Assembly: GCA_029532415.1 (NCBI GenBank)
Contig: JAQOTA010000053.1
Span: forward strand, 5,394,001-5,458,000
Source of the DNA: Marasmius tenuissimus
Lineage: Eukaryota > Basidiomycota > Agaricomycetes > Agaricales > Marasmiaceae
Direction: 5' to 3'
Length of the DNA: 64,000 nucleotides
Shown here: piece by piece, positions 1-12,511 of the stretch
Position numbering within the stretch: the first letter of the stretch is position 1
Layout: every line of letters starts with the position of its first letter
The notes under the pieces: model-generated
Database searches by the model: none
Told to the model about the DNA's origin: nothing
Seen by the model: the letters and a program-made list of their open reading frames with translations, nothing else
Made by a program: the position numbers and the translations under genes

Positions 1-714
1 ATCCCACGTATATTTCTGGGTATACTGTTGGTCTTGCTGAGTTGGCTGCCCGAAGAAGGTCCGGCACACCCAATCAGTGAAAGAAGCCACTTTTATTGAA
101 ACGAGCTTTGGCTATTCTCCTTCATTGGGGGTAGTTTAGGGGCCAATTCCCCTTCCCAGGAAGCCTTCAGCTATCTCAGCTTCTAAACTGAGAGACGTCG
201 ACTGGGCAATTGTGGATTGATAGAAGTTCTTGGGCTCCGTTGTAGCGCCTGCTATTAAAAAGCAGCTTCGGAGCCTTGTTTTGTGCGATTTTAGCATAAA
301 ACAGATAAGAAATGACTAGGTAATACGAGTACTAGAGCGAGTCCCGAGCGGCTAGTAAAAGGCTCAGATCCTAGCATAAGGAGAGAATAGCGCCTCGGAG
401 GCGTCTCTCCTTATCTCTGAAAACTGTAGGAGTCGTATAACTGACGAAACTATCACTTCGGAGGCACGACTAGGACCTGTAGTCATAACAAGGGAATATC
501 TCCAGTGGCTCGGAGGCATCGTATTAGGGATTAGAATAACAGAATCAGACTTGACGAAGACCCGTACTAGTAGGGATAGACAGAGGAGGTCACCGCGGAA
601 GCATGGATGGTCGGAAAGCGAGACTAAGTCGAGCCTCAGAAGCTTGGTATAAGGTCGAGGCCTCGCTTTGGAGGCATGATTGATTCAAGTATACTAGGTA
701 TACTACAGGTTACG

Positions 715-1320
715 CTAGTCATCCATATTGGCTAGAGCTACCTCGTCCCAACCGAAGTAATTATCTACGTCGGAATCTTCAGGATAATAAGAATCAATGA
801 AGGTTTCATGATCTAGATAATCGGTATAGAATGGATCGCATAAAATAGGATTATAGAAAGAAAAGGATCAAGAGAGCCAACGACCCATGACAGGGGAATA
901 CTGGAAGAAAGAGAGCTTGGTATAGTCAAGCTTCGGAGGTGCTGGGCACTCAGCAGCGCTGGCGACAGCGTCGATCCAAGCGTTGACGGCTCCAGGAGTA
1001 CGAGCGGTTTTGAAGTCGAGGAATCCCACTCGAGCAATGGACTCGGCTACCATGTCGATGATAGACCTGGCGTCGTGAGGAATGAAGTGGTCAAAGGTGT
1101 CCTCGCAGAGATAGATTTCGTCCTGGATCATGTCGTAACGAATCACGTAGCCCCAATAGACGGATCTGTGGCGACTGAGGAAGAACTGCTGGAAGATGAT
1201 TCCAAGGATAGCTTCTCGTTCTGCGTCGAGTGGAATGGGTAGGATAATGCAGCGCTCCTTGATCTTATCAGAGTAATCTTCTGGATACCACCAGAGCTTA
1301 TACAACTCTGGAGAGGAAGT
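715..1320 (-). pseudogene. Degenerate ORF, probably transposon-encoded
   Basis: One minus-strand frame stays open for about 200 codons and is interrupted by a single TGA at 868-870. Upstream of the stop it is rich in aromatic and acidic residues (a KLWWYPEDYSDK-type start, then LCEDTFDHFIPHDAR). Downstream it continues in the same frame to a TAG at 715-717 through an acidic tail (YPEDSDVDNYFGWDE). No plausible ATG begins the frame, so the 5' end may lie in another exon. I do not recognise the family. Its setting among repeated motifs suggests a retroelement gag-like or accessory protein. The TGA could be a CGA or TGG that mutated. Confidence 0.35.
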
Positions 1321-2257
1321 CAGAAGGCCGCCTCAGAATCTAGAAAGTAGAAAGGCTTACTATAGAGTAAGTTGCGAAAGTGGTCTTCAATGTTATGCAA
1401 GCGTGCCATAGTACGCTCGGGGAAAAGTAAGCAAGGAAGCGGGACAACCTAGCACTTGCTTTTACTGACCTCTGGACTGGCCGCTGAAATGGAAATTTTA
1501 CTTCGGAAACTAGGAAATTAGCGCTTCGGAGGCGTGGATCCGAACCAGGCACTGGGCGCTAAACAATGATCGAGAAGTGATCGAAGGAGTTGCACCGTCG
1601 AGGTACCTCCCTTGTACTCGTACAAGGAGATATTGACTGTACTAGGGGCATAGTTGGTGCTAGTGGCAAAACACAGTGCTCAACTGCGCTGGGAGGCAAG
1701 GGACTAGAAAGAAAGGAATGGTGTACCAAAGAATCGAGTGGGAGTTCTGGCTGAACCATTGAACTATTACCCGGTATCCAAGGCACCAAGATTGGATATA
1801 GTGGGGCGGCCATATGGATGGCAGGACGTCAGAATTATCCGAGCTATGGAAGGACATCGACCTGGCTATGAACGGCTGGGTAACTCCATGAATATAGGCA
1901 TCTAGTAGCACTTCGGAGGCACGTACTTTGCTTCAGACGAAGGGAGTATATGCTTCGGAGGCAGACAGAACAGGATGACCTATGACGATTGAAGGGTCTA
2001 GAACCGGAGAATCAATGCTGCGGAGGCAGATAGGCAGAACGGAACCATCGATAGGAGAGACCCGGAAGAAAAGAATGTTAGAGAATGTTCGAGGCTGATG
2101 ATACTTCCGAAGCAAATTATTGGTTTTGACTTTGGGGTTCAAAAGCGTAGATTAAACACAAAACTCTCCAAGTATATTCCAAAGTAGGTAGTTTATGCCT
2201 CCGAGGCATGGTTTATTCGATATTTGTACAATTAGGTAGAATTAGAGCCTCCTAGGG

Positions 2258-2265
2258 TATATAAG
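2258..2265 (+). promoter_or_regulatory. TATA-like box in the repeat region
   Basis: A TATATAAG sequence is followed by a GC-richer stretch. It would suit transcription from an LTR toward the right. There is no intact gene directly downstream, so this is only a candidate. Confidence 0.2.
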
Positions 2266-3000
2266 CAGTGGGGTTTTCATCAAGAATCCCCAAGCAATCC
2301 GTACGATTAGTATTCAGAGGATACGAAGCTATTCCACTTGTTGGGTAGTCAGTTGACTCGGGAGCGCTTCTGGAGAGACATTAGAACGGAATAGAACTTT
2401 GTTTGCCCAAACCTAGAAAATCCATTGAACACTTGCTTGACCTTGACTTTGCATTGTTTGTCTGCGACGCCGACTTGACTGGCTGAGCTATTGTTGAACT
2501 TCCGAAGCTAATTGGGCTGAGGATATTGTTCGCCGTTGACAGTTGGTCTTCGGTCATTGACAGACTTGATTGGAGTCTTATTGCCATTGTTTGATTTGAT
2601 TGTCTTGTTACCCCTCGCTGTTCGAGTGGTTCTGAAGCTAGTTGAAGCCTAAGAACGCACTTCCGAAGCGCCAAACAAAACTCTACGCTCCCCGAAACAA
2701 CCTATAAACCTCTCTTCCGAACCCCACTTTTGACCTCCGAACTGGTTTCAGAGGCGAAGCTACCTTAGTTGGATAGTTTCTTGAGTCAGATTTCCTTCAG
2801 CCTACTATTGCAGTCTGGCTAAGAGCGGAACCTACGATCAACGCCGATCCCCGATTCCCGCACCCTTCAGCTACACTCTTGAGTGTTGGGAGGATTTGAC
2901 CTACGAGTTAGATTTTATTATACACCGCGAGTGGCGCTTTACACCGTTGCTACGTATTTACATTTACTTACATACGGTACAACCCGGGGTTGGTTTCCTT

Positions 3001-3989
3001 ACGAAGCCAATTGATGAAGAACAAGTTTAGTGCGACGCGTCACCAGGTCAGATCTGGTGATTGCTGACACTGTTAAAGATATTTCTGTAAAGACCACCTC
3101 TTCTGAAGAGGAATTTGACCTTTTGGTTCACTGGGGGCTTTGTGCCAGGGACAAGTGTCAAAACATGAATTGCTGGGAAGGAACTCGGTGGCAACAACTC
3201 AGGCCTAATGAGCAGGAACAGAGTGAGCAGACCTCGTCGATCAGTGTGTCTTTTGTTCTCTTGCCTGCTTTCTCTCTCTTTCTAAGTAATGGTATGCTTG
3301 GGCTTCCCAATTGCATCAGTCTACAAGAAAGTGGCCTCAGACAAGAAGACCATGGAGGAGGGAAATAAAGTGAGACAAGAACGCGAAACCGAATTCACTG
3401 GAAGGAACACCGAGAAAGGAGAGGAGGGTGTCGATGCAGCAACAGAGTGGATGACCGACATACCCTTTGTAGATGACACACTGGATAGGCTTCCCAAACT
3501 GAGGCTTCTGCCCATAATTCTCAGTTCTGATCCTGTTTCTGGGGTGCCTTCTTTTTACGACCATCTCACACCCCCGCCTGCATCCCATGGACCAAAGAGT
3601 GCTGGGTCAAGGGACAACGAGCCAGAAGTTGAACTCACCCCTGCACAATCTTTTCTCATGCTTTCCTAGTATCATTGTACTGGGACGTTGCACTCGGGTT
3701 TTTTACTTACAAACTTGTGATATCATGAGGCTTGTCGAATATTTGAACTCCTTAGGCATAATACCCGTGGCCAATTTTCTTTTCGTTGAGTCGGGGATTA
3801 TTTTTCTATACATTTGTGTACATCTGTGACATATATATAGATATTAACACCATTATGGTCGAGTCCCATTGCAAGTGAGCATTGGAGACCAGAAGCCTAG
3901 ATATAGGAATCGAAGCAAGTAGAATAACTAGGGGCTTTAATTGGGAGGAGAAACAAGATATCGGTGGGTCGGTGGGGACAATATTGACT
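3001..3989. other. No convincing gene
   Basis: Several overlapping frames of 60-125 codons are open here on both strands, but none has family motifs or splice-consistent extensions. The interval sits between the motif-rich region and a repeat-family copy and is probably decayed mobile DNA. Confidence 0.4.
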
Positions 3990-4866
3990 AAGTCTTGGGT
4001 GAGTCTTTCAGCTGAGACTCGAACTTATCTGACTCCCTTTCAATTCTCTCGGATGAGTGACAAAAACAATATTGTGCATGAGAGACTTGTGAAAGACTCA
4101 GGACCTGGAAGAGCTTCTTGGATAGTTGACTCAGGTTGTCAAAGAAAAACATCTTAATTGGATGTCTGTGCCACATTTTGGTAAGGTCACCACCATGGAT
4201 TCATTTCTGTATGCGTGCACTTGTAATGTTGGATCCCGTAAGGTTGATTTGGTACAGGTGATTTCATAAAAATTGTACAGGAATTCAACAAGGGAACTGG
4301 GGAACAAAACAGGAAGTGGATCTGGGATAGGTAGATCAGATGAGAAGAGGACTGCAAGCATGAAGTTTGATCCCACCAGTTAATAACTGAATATAGAAAA
4401 CACATACAATACCAGCAAGGCTCTCGGGAGATGTTGAGTTCCCTCTTGATGCGCTCTACACATAACATCTGCTGAAGGCAAGGAGCCCTGACCCTGTATC
4501 ACAAGTACAAGGGGGCGGCAGCAACAGCCACCTTTTGAGATGGCAATACCGGTGTGCACATGGTGCCAGATGCCACTGCTTTGCAACGCCCCCTTCAAGT
4601 CGAACATACAAAGGGCTATTTGCTCGCTCTTGGGGGAGTCCTTATAGACCTTATGTTTGTCCTCTGTAATAAATTGGAGGTCCCTGCTGAGAATCTGAAA
4701 GCCAAAGACAAGTATACCCCCGCGGTGGTGGCCCTGTGGCTTGTTGTGAGGTTTATGGGGCATCATCGTGATTTGAGGAGAGTTGCATGAAGATAGTGCT
4801 TGAGGATTTATCTGTAAGTTCAAACTCCATTCAGATCTGAGGAATAAAAGTAATGAGTGTCTCACC
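3990..4866 (-). repeat. Repeat family R1, copy 1 (degenerate ORF)
   Basis: Read on the minus strand, this copy encodes a protein segment with motifs ILVFGFQI, DLQFITED, YKDSPKSEQ, SSGIW and QGQGSLPSADV. The same motifs occur at 28183-28560 on the plus strand. After SADV the frame breaks, and the continuation (RIKRELN, REPCWY) is in another frame, so the copy carries a frameshift. The non-coding DNA after the ORF also aligns loosely with 28590-28740. I do not recognise the protein. Two diverged copies of one ORF with flanking homology indicate a mobile or segmentally duplicated element. Confidence 0.65.
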
Positions 4867-4899
4867 TTGTCTGGTTTGAGTTAGGTGGTGGTTGTTGGA

Positions 4900-5825
4900 T
4901 GAAACCGTTGTGGCCAGTGCCAACTTCTGCCAAGTTGAAATTGCGGTCTATATGCTAAGCCACGTGATCGAAACGTGGTAAAGTCGTCTGGATTTTAACA
5001 ATGCAAATCAAACTTTCTTAGTGAACACCAATCCTCTGCCTCAGGTTTTTTGGTTGAACTCCACCTTTCTTTGTGCCAAATTTTGAAAAGTTGTTTCCCA
5101 TAGGATGTTAGGACTCAGTCCAGCTCTTCCAGGGTTTCACAGCTTCACCTGGCACACAGCAGATCAGACTCGCAGGCTCAATGAATCACTGCAACCACTC
5201 TGGTACTATGACATTGGACAAAAATTTGCAACATTGGTGAATGAGGTACCATATGGAAATCTAGATGCACTATCAGCAATTCTTTCCCAGGGTCATTGTC
5301 ACACCGACTTCAGAATTTCAGTGGATATAGCGACAAATGTTTGGAGGTTTGTGTCGGACATAAATAAGTCGGTGTTTTTGACATGCAAATTTTGTTTTCC
5401 GTTAGTGAACCCCGATATCCCTGAGAGTTCTTGATTTTGATTTAGGGTTTCGTTTTTTGATCTGGGCGCACAACTTCAGATTGAGGCTATGAGATTTACT
5501 TTGCTATTCCTTTTCCACACACTTTTGTAGTTTTTGTGCCCCACTCTTAACTCAGGCATTTAGGCTGCGTTACGGATTTTGATCTTGAACAACAAGTTTA
5601 GTTTTGGACTGGGAATGTTGTGTGACATCCATCTTCTCACATTGAGTTTATGTTTTCGCTACCTCAATTCACATTCACACTGACTTTTTGGCCCACACCT
5701 TTGCTATGGGGGCCCTCTTTGGACAAAATGCTTGATACTAGACACCGGACGTTAAACACTTGGGGCTCCAGTCATCTGGCGTTCAGCACCAAACCTTTGA
5801 CATTCAGCTCTGGACCTTCTCGGTA
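4900..5825. other. No convincing gene
   Basis: Plus-strand frames near 5105-5434 are open, but they match no family I know and lack clear splice context. I see nothing else supported here. Confidence 0.4.
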
Positions 5826-5957
5826 CGTGGGTCGGGGCTGGAGTTAACAGGGGCCTGCCCGCCCACCAAAATATGGACCGTAGGTTCAGTTTTGGAGCCT
5901 CCAGTGAACTGAAGGTCCATATTTTAGAAGAGTGGACTGGACCCCAGCCCACGACCC
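5826..5957. repeat. Imperfect foldback (inverted repeat) of about 132 bp
   Basis: The inner arms AAAATATGGACC (868-879 of the sixth kilobase, 5868-5879) and GGTCCATATTTT (5914-5925) are exact reverse complements. The outer segments GGGTCGGGGCTGG near 5830 and CCAGCCCACGACCC near 5944 also pair with few mismatches. The whole could fold into one long hairpin centred near 5897. It may be a small foldback or MITE-type element; no target duplication was identified. Confidence 0.65.
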
Positions 5958-6136
5958 AAACAGGCCCTCATGGTGTTTCAGCTCTCAGTGCTCATGCCCA
6001 TTCCTCCCATTACTGTTTACATGTCATATGTTCTGGCCCTTAGGGAGACAACCAGTAATTGTTAGAGAGCCAGACAATGTGTACTACTTATTGGGTGTAC
6101 TAGCAAGAAATACAATGTGTATGTGAAGTCTACCAT

Positions 6137-7965
6137 TCAACCAGAGGAAGGAGTGCGACCGTAGTTTGTTTTCAAGGCCCAACCAGGTTCCTTTCCTTGA
6201 GGCTCATCCAGAGAGGATTCAGGAAAGAAAAAGACTGTTCCAATACGCCCAGGAGTGATGCCGTCCTCCATTGTCATAGGCAGAGCCTCCCAGTGGCCGA
6301 CAGTGTGAAAGATTTTGCTTGCCCTAAACACAATCACCGTGCCAGGTTTGTATCTAATGGGCATGAGTCACTGTTGATTGAACAGGAGAACATGATAAAA
6401 ACTCACTCAAATACCAGACCGAGTTGAGGAAGATACATATATCCACCTTTATACTTTCCTGCCGGAAAGGAAACAGAGACATTGGTGTCACTGTTGTCCC
6501 AATGAGGGATTACCAGGAGCTTGTAGATGATGGCACATGAGTTGAAACAGCCACCCGTGCTCTTGACCGTACGAGCAGCTTCCCTAGCCCTTCTAAGCTT
6601 GTCATGGTGCTCTGGCCAGAACACTTTGACAATGGAGGAAATATGTTCTTCAATGAGGGTGTTAGCCTCGTAGTACGTGGCAGTTGCTGTACAGGCTGTT
6701 AATGTGTCATTCATATCTTTTGACTGGTAGAGACCCTGAAAACGGTATAAGTCATGTAGGACTTGAGAAATGAGAAATAACTGACCTCTCCCCTGTGTCT
6801 GCACTGCTCCCACCCCTCCAAGAAGTGATAGAGACCAGCAGTCTCAACACCTTGTATGCCACTGTTATTGCTATACACCATGCCCACTTCAGGCAGAATG
6901 TTTTGATATACCTGAGCTTTCATCAGGTCATCAGTCCAGGGAACCCCACAATTGAGCGGGAAACAATGAACAGAGGTCCCTTCTTTTGCCTCCTCTCCAT
7001 GTCGACTAGCCATCTTGTCCTTTTTGGGTTTACTGTAAGCTGCCATGTATGTTGCACTCAGCATAATGGCTGACAAGGTCGGGCTTCAAACTACAATCAG
7101 TAAAGAGAATATAGGGCGACCATTTTTCTCACCAAAAAACCATCATTGACAATCTTTGCACCGCTCCTTCGCATCTCATCAATGTATTCAGCATGCATTG
7201 TTTTGTTGTTTCAGAGGTCTTTTGCTGGGCGCTGGAGGGGTAATGTATAAAATGAAAAGTAATGGCGCATAATGAAACAAAAGCTCACTGGTTCATGATA
7301 CTTATTTCCTGTCCATACCCTTTCAGCGATGTACGTCAAGATGTATTCTTCAGTCTCTGGACAGACAATCCTGCATGAGCTACTGATAATGGGGTGGTCT
7401 GGTTGCATCATCTTCTCGAGTTTCTTCTGTACGTGTTCAAGCTCCTTCATGGTCCCTGCATGCTTGTTCAGCTTGGACATTGAGCATTTGGAATAGAAAA
7501 GTGGGATCTGGTCTTCTGCATGCATTAGACAATGGTAGAAGGCCATAACAAGACATGGAATCTGGTGTTTGGAATTTCTTCTTGCCATTGTTGTGAGAGA
7601 TTGGTCATGAGGTAAGACAATGTGGGCCGGTGAGTACGTTCTGAGTGAAGGCAAGGCAACACCTATTTGAGCTGCTCTGGCTGCAGCAAATGAGGTCTTG
7701 ATGATGGTCAGTAGAGAATCAAGTAGTATCAACTGTTGATACAGACCTGATTTGAGCCAATTCTATGTGATCCCTCCCTTCCAGAGCTCCCGCCACGACC
7801 TCTGCCTTGTCCACGTTCCCGAGCTGAACGTCTGCCTCGCGTAGCTTGTTCTGCTGATGCATCCACAGCTTCATTGGCTTGCTGGCCTTGATTAGCATAC
7901 TGAATTCAAACAAATTAGCATGAACAAAAAATCAGAGGGAATAGACTTACCCTGTGCGGCGCCAT
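6137..7965 (-). pseudogene. TET/JBP-like 2-oxoglutarate/Fe(II) dioxygenase, nearly intact
   Basis: The model starts at ATG 7965 (MAPHR, then an intron) and runs through an Arg/Gly-rich segment and a helical region with a charged stretch (KLEKMMQPD) to the catalytic core. The core shows the iron and cosubstrate signature in order: HWD (HxD), a GGYMYLPQLG strand, the distal His in KIFHTVGHW, and PGRIGTVFFFP with the 2OG-binding Arg. The C-terminus ends cleanly in TGA at 6137. TET/JBP enzymes oxidise 5-methylcytosine or thymine in DNA, and in basidiomycetes the family is expanded alongside transposons. Two lesions are visible: an in-frame TGA at 7211-7213 and an apparent one-base slip in a T run near 7141. 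The neighbours are decayed transposon ORFs on the same strand. Another double-stranded beta-helix oxygenase is possible. Confidence 0.6.
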
Positions 7966-8106
7966 GATCAGTGTAGGAGAGCAGGCTGGGTTTGTCACAG
8001 TGTCACACCTCAATGCATTCATGTTCTCACAGACCAAGATAATGAAGTTGAAATCATGTAGTATTGTACCTGCTATACACTGCAGTAGGCAAGAAAAGTA
8101 CTTTGC

Positions 8107-11100
8107 TTGTATGTAGATACACCTATTTACACACTATGTCCCATTTCTGTTTCAAACCACTCAAGATCCCCTTGCATCGCCTTCCATCCTCCAGTTGCTG
8201 ATGCATTTGGTCAAAGAGAACCAGCTGGTGCTCAGGAGACCTCTTTCACAGAGCTTGAACCAGATCCTCAACATCCATGTGAAAGTAACAGACATCATAG
8301 ACAATAGGCTCTGGTCGTCTGCGAAATAAGGGATCTTGACCGGGGGTTTTCCATACCAACAAAGGTATCAGTAACCTGAATAAAGTGAAGAGTAATAGTC
8401 TTACCTGTCCATGACAGTAGGAGATCCAGCATATTATCTGTCAGTGCTGGATACTCAGAGGCAGGGTACTCTCTATGGAAATGCCTTTTTGAGAATGTCC
8501 ATTCAGCTCTGCCGTATATGCTATGCGTACTTTGTTACTCTCACATTGGACTCAGATGAAACTAGCAAACACTTACAGTTCATTGGAGTACCCATATGCA
8601 AGATCTTCTTCCATGTCACCATCATCTATGTCCATGGATTTGCTGTTACTATCTTCGTCCATCGAGTCGCTATCTGGATCTTCGTCTGTGTCTTCAGAAT
8701 CTCCATCTTCAAAGTCGCCATTGTAACTCTTGTTGTTGTTGGGATCTTTGTTGTCCATATTGGATACATGCAATGGCTGCATGTCTGTCCCAGTGACACA
8801 AGGAGTACAAAGGACCATCCAACGCCCATACAGTAATTCCAAGTCATACAGCCCACAACAGAGCTGGTCACATCAGCCATGATGATACTGTTGAAGTAAA
8901 AAGAACTCACATCACATCTCTATCCTTAGCCCTGATCATCAAAACGACTCAGTCCCTTTTGCACATGTCTCTAGGTGGCAGTGGATACCCATGGATCTCC
9001 CGGAGTGGTCTCCACAGAGCGAGGTTGTTTGAAGGATTTAGGCAGAAGTTGCAGAGGAAAGAGTTGACAAGGGCAAGGTTGAAAAGGTCCCGAAGGTCAA
9101 GATAGTTGAAGATCTGCAGTTGGTGGGCTCAGAGACAGTGAGTCGCTGAAACAAACACAACTTACCTTGACTTTGACTTCGCTGGGGAACTCGCCTTCAA
9201 ATACAGATAAAGGGTTGTATCTTGACAGCATCCCGGGCCTCTTCTTCTTCTCTGCAGACTTAATCCTGCAATTAGTGATTGAAGATGATGCACTGATAAG
9301 ACTGTCAAAGTTAAGAAGGGATTGGAAATGAAAAAGGTAGTGGTATTTGAGTTCTGCTACACTCCCTCTGAATGCAAGCTTGGATATTTGGGCATAACAA
9401 CCAAAAATGATACTGTCTCTGGCAGTCAAGGATTCTTGCATAAACCTCCAGTTCTTGAGCATTGCTGCTTCAGTGAGAACAAACGGCCCCATCATCTATA
9501 GGTAATTAGCAGAATAATCAAAGAAAATACAAAAACAAACTCACAATAATGGGTGCGAAAGGAAGAGTAGAGAGGATTAGTCATCAACAGGCGGTGTGGA
9601 AAAGCGTGTTCTCGCTAGCACTAGGGAAACCCTGTACAGAGACTCTTTGGTGCCGGCGACCAGAGGTTCTCCCGCAACAAACATATCTGAAAAGAATAAA
9701 ATTGTGACTAATTACTGTACTAAAACCTACATACAGCTATCCCTAAATATCTCAGAGGTCCTTTCCCCAGATTCTGGACTCTCCCACAAGTGATAGTGCA
9801 TTGTATCCTGTGCAACACTGCGAATGTTGGAGAGGGTGAGAGCACAACAACTGAAGGGGTAGGGATCTTGAGGCTGGAGGGTTCACTCCCCACTAGACTT
9901 AGTACATTGTGTAGGTAGGTTGGACACCTGGGAAGTTGACAACAATCCCGCAGGTGAATATTGTTGGAGAGGTTGACACAGGAGGTCAATGTGTCATTGT
10001 CGTTGACGAAATGCACATGTTCTTACTAGGTAGACAACAGGGTTTGGATTTTCCAAAACTGGTTTCACCACTGTGAAAGAAGAAGTACTGGAATAGTCCA
10101 TCATCAACCTTCTAGGTAACTGCTAGATGATTGAAGCCCTTCAAGGACAGCCAAACAACAACGTCACCCTATTGCTGTTCATCCAAATAGGTCTCAACTT
10201 CAGCAGTGTTGAAGTTGTAGAAGTTGGGATGCTTGATGACCCGACACTTCCTATCAACTTCCAACCTCTTCTTGTGCTTGTGGATCTCTTGGTCCTTTCA
10301 ATGGCGCAACAAGTCCTAGTATTGATTGTGGTCAACTTTGCGGAACTGGTTGTCACCATCAGCGAAATTGCTGCGATGAGTCGACAATTTGACGGTGAAC
10401 AAGTCGGTCTCGAGCTCAAGCTTCATGTCAATGATGACACCTTGCACACTCATTCCTTTGGCGATCAACTTATCATTGTCATCCGACATATACCCCAGGT
10501 TGATAGATCCCTCAACTCCAGAACCAAGATGCACAGACGCAGCGCCACCACGAATCCAATAGACAAGGACAGAAGTGATGAGGCCGACCCGCAATTTCAG
10601 AGTCTCACCGCTCAACATTGTCAGCACCATCCATCCAGATTCCAATGACGGGAGGGAATGGTCGCCTCTGCTTCCCAGAAATGATTTCCTTGACACGTTG
10701 CGAGAGCTTCATAGTGGCACAAAGGAGCTCTTCGGCTGGCTGCAGGAAATTGAATGTTCTTGGGTGTGCTAGGGGCTATAGACGAGGACAGAGAGGGGAA
10801 GGATTGTTGTCATCCCAGCTTGGGTGTTAAACAGGGATGTTTGATGTTGAACTGGAGCCCTTGAATGGACTCGTAAGGGGTTTCCTGTTGGATTGCATCA
10901 TAGGAGAAGACACGGTGCGTGAAGGGTGTGGGTGTTTAGGTTGGCAGTGTCCAGGGTGATGGAGAGAGAGATGTATGCAGTAAGTGGCTGGGTGAACCAG
11001 AGAGGTTGGTGTGAGACACGACAGGAGCAGTGACGATTCAGAGGTCTCAGGCGGCAACTGGGGTTGCTGTCGTTGATGCTACTGAAGCGCAAACCTCTGC

Positions 11101-11519
11101 AAAAGCAGAGAAAGCCCTCCTCCAAACAAAGACGTTGTTGTTGTTGTCGTCAGTGAAGACTGCCGAGCTTCCTGAACCTGAGAATCTGCTGAGGCACCCC
11201 CATCAAACGAAAACTCCATATACATGCCTCCCTGTTCTCCCCCTCGTCTCTGGCCCTATTTGTTCCATTCCGCAACGTTGTTGACAACGGCAATATCCAT
11301 AATCCTCTCCTTCTGTTCAGGTCAGTTCTCCTTATCCCCATCAGTGTCTCCCCCAGGAGCCTCCACATCATCCCCATAATGTTCAAGCTCCATCTCACTG
11401 TCCAACTCCAAATCCATACTCTCATCCGAATCCACATCACTATACGGCCAATCCATCTCTTCATTGAATTCCATGTTGTACTCCAAGTCGACACCACCCA
11501 AAAATGACGATGGCGACAA
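8107..11519 (-). pseudogene. Decayed transposon ORFs upstream of the TET/JBP-like gene
   Basis: Minus-strand coding remnants run through this interval but are broken by stops and frame changes. Recognisable pieces include an Asp/Glu/Ser-rich segment (8573-8840), a block with KNWRFMQESLTARD and RPGMLSRYNPLSVFEGEF (9097-9495), a block with LVAGTKESLYRVSLVL near 9600-9690, a block with SVQGVIIDMKLELETDLF (10316-10690), and another acidic start at 11322-11519 (MDWPYSDVDSDESMDLE). Several breaks are TAG or TGA codons inside otherwise continuous frames, as in the 10140-10420 stretch. No transposase catalytic motif could be identified, so the element class is unknown. Order and strand suggest one or two old elements with the TET/JBP-like gene at their 3' side. 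Confidence 0.45.
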
Positions 11520-12511
11520 CTCCAGCTGCTGTTGGAGGGATTTGAGTCAAGTCAGATCAACAAAAAGTGAGTGTCTACATTGGGAATACTAGTTGTTGTT
11601 GTTGATGATGACGGGGGCATGGGTAACGCTTGCCACCTTTGGCTTTGGCTTTGGCTCTCCAATGTCAATGGTTTCTCAACATACCACGGGACAGGATGCA
11701 CAACTTCCTTGCTTCCAGGCTCCTGAGGGAATGCCATAGCATTGTATGACTCGAAGACATCTCGGAGCGGATGTGGAGGGTGTGCAAAGTTCAGCTTCTA
11801 CGACAGGAAGGACTGTGTCCTCTAACCACTGAGAGACATGTGCTTTTTGTGCTACTAGCAGTATTCTGTTGTATATGGTGGGCTCAACAATGTCTTGTCG
11901 GATTCCCAGGTCAACGTGATCGAAGAGGGCTTTGCCCAACCTAAACATCATGGCCTTGAAGGAGTGGTTTGTGAGAGGAAATAGCGACACAAATGAGGAG
12001 AAATGGAGGGCTCCGGTGGAAGGACATGCAAATGGAATGCCAGAGTCGTCAGAAGAGATGCGTGAGTGTGAAAGATGGTGTTGAAGGAGCTTCGTTGACA
12101 GTTGGGCTGGAGGAGAATTGAGATCCGGTTTCGGGGCTGAAAGTAGAGGTATTTTTGTGAATGAGAGACAGAATAACAACTTTGTGGGTCGCTTGTCCTC
12201 TGCTTTCTTGGACAGCCTTGGTGGAGATGAAGCAGGAGTGACCCTGTTACGAATCTACCCACTATTCTTCAATTTCCTGGTCCCTTGGTCAACATCCCTT
12301 TGTTTCCACTTCTTTTCACACAGATACATGTCCCAGCATCACTGCATGATCCCCATTTCATTTTATGATGTTCCATATCATTCTTTCCTTGATACATTGC
12401 TACCTGTGTTCCCCACTGATGTGTACATGGTCCCCTTTGATCAGATCCACAGATACATCATTTATCCCTTTTGCAGTTCATTTCCATGATCAGTATACAG
12501 CTTGGGACTGT
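11520..12511. other. Mobile-DNA remnants without an intact gene
   Basis: A minus-strand stretch near 11750-11980 keeps a coding-like frame (FDHVDLGIRQDIVEPTIYN), but it is short and isolated. It is probably a fragment of the decayed elements to its left. Confidence 0.35.

Larger units (their letters stand above)
1..3000. repeat. Transposon-derived region rich in a GCTTCGGAGGC-type motif
   Basis: This 3-kb stretch has no intact gene. It is marked by repeated copies of an 11-bp quasi-palindrome, GCTTCGGAGGC and close variants, near 264, 392, 455, 507, 665, 930, 523-533 of the second kilobase (1523), 1910, 1952 and 2017. After about 2.1 kb the motif appears in the complementary form (near 2103, 2197, 2500, 2660). 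A TATATAAG box lies at 2258. Such short motifs scattered through non-coding DNA suggest the terminal or untranslated part of a retroelement. That assignment is inference: I could not find a matching second LTR or a polymerase. Confidence 0.5.

Noticed and set aside
4100..4140. SWIVDSGC resembling the Copia protease WIVDSG motif
   Set aside because: It stands alone in a short frame that ends a few codons later, with no gag, integrase or reverse transcriptase near it.
10127..10648. Hydrophobic plus-strand ORF of 173 codons
   Set aside because: The opposite strand carries a coding-like frame that continues into neighbouring blocks; the plus frame has no motif.
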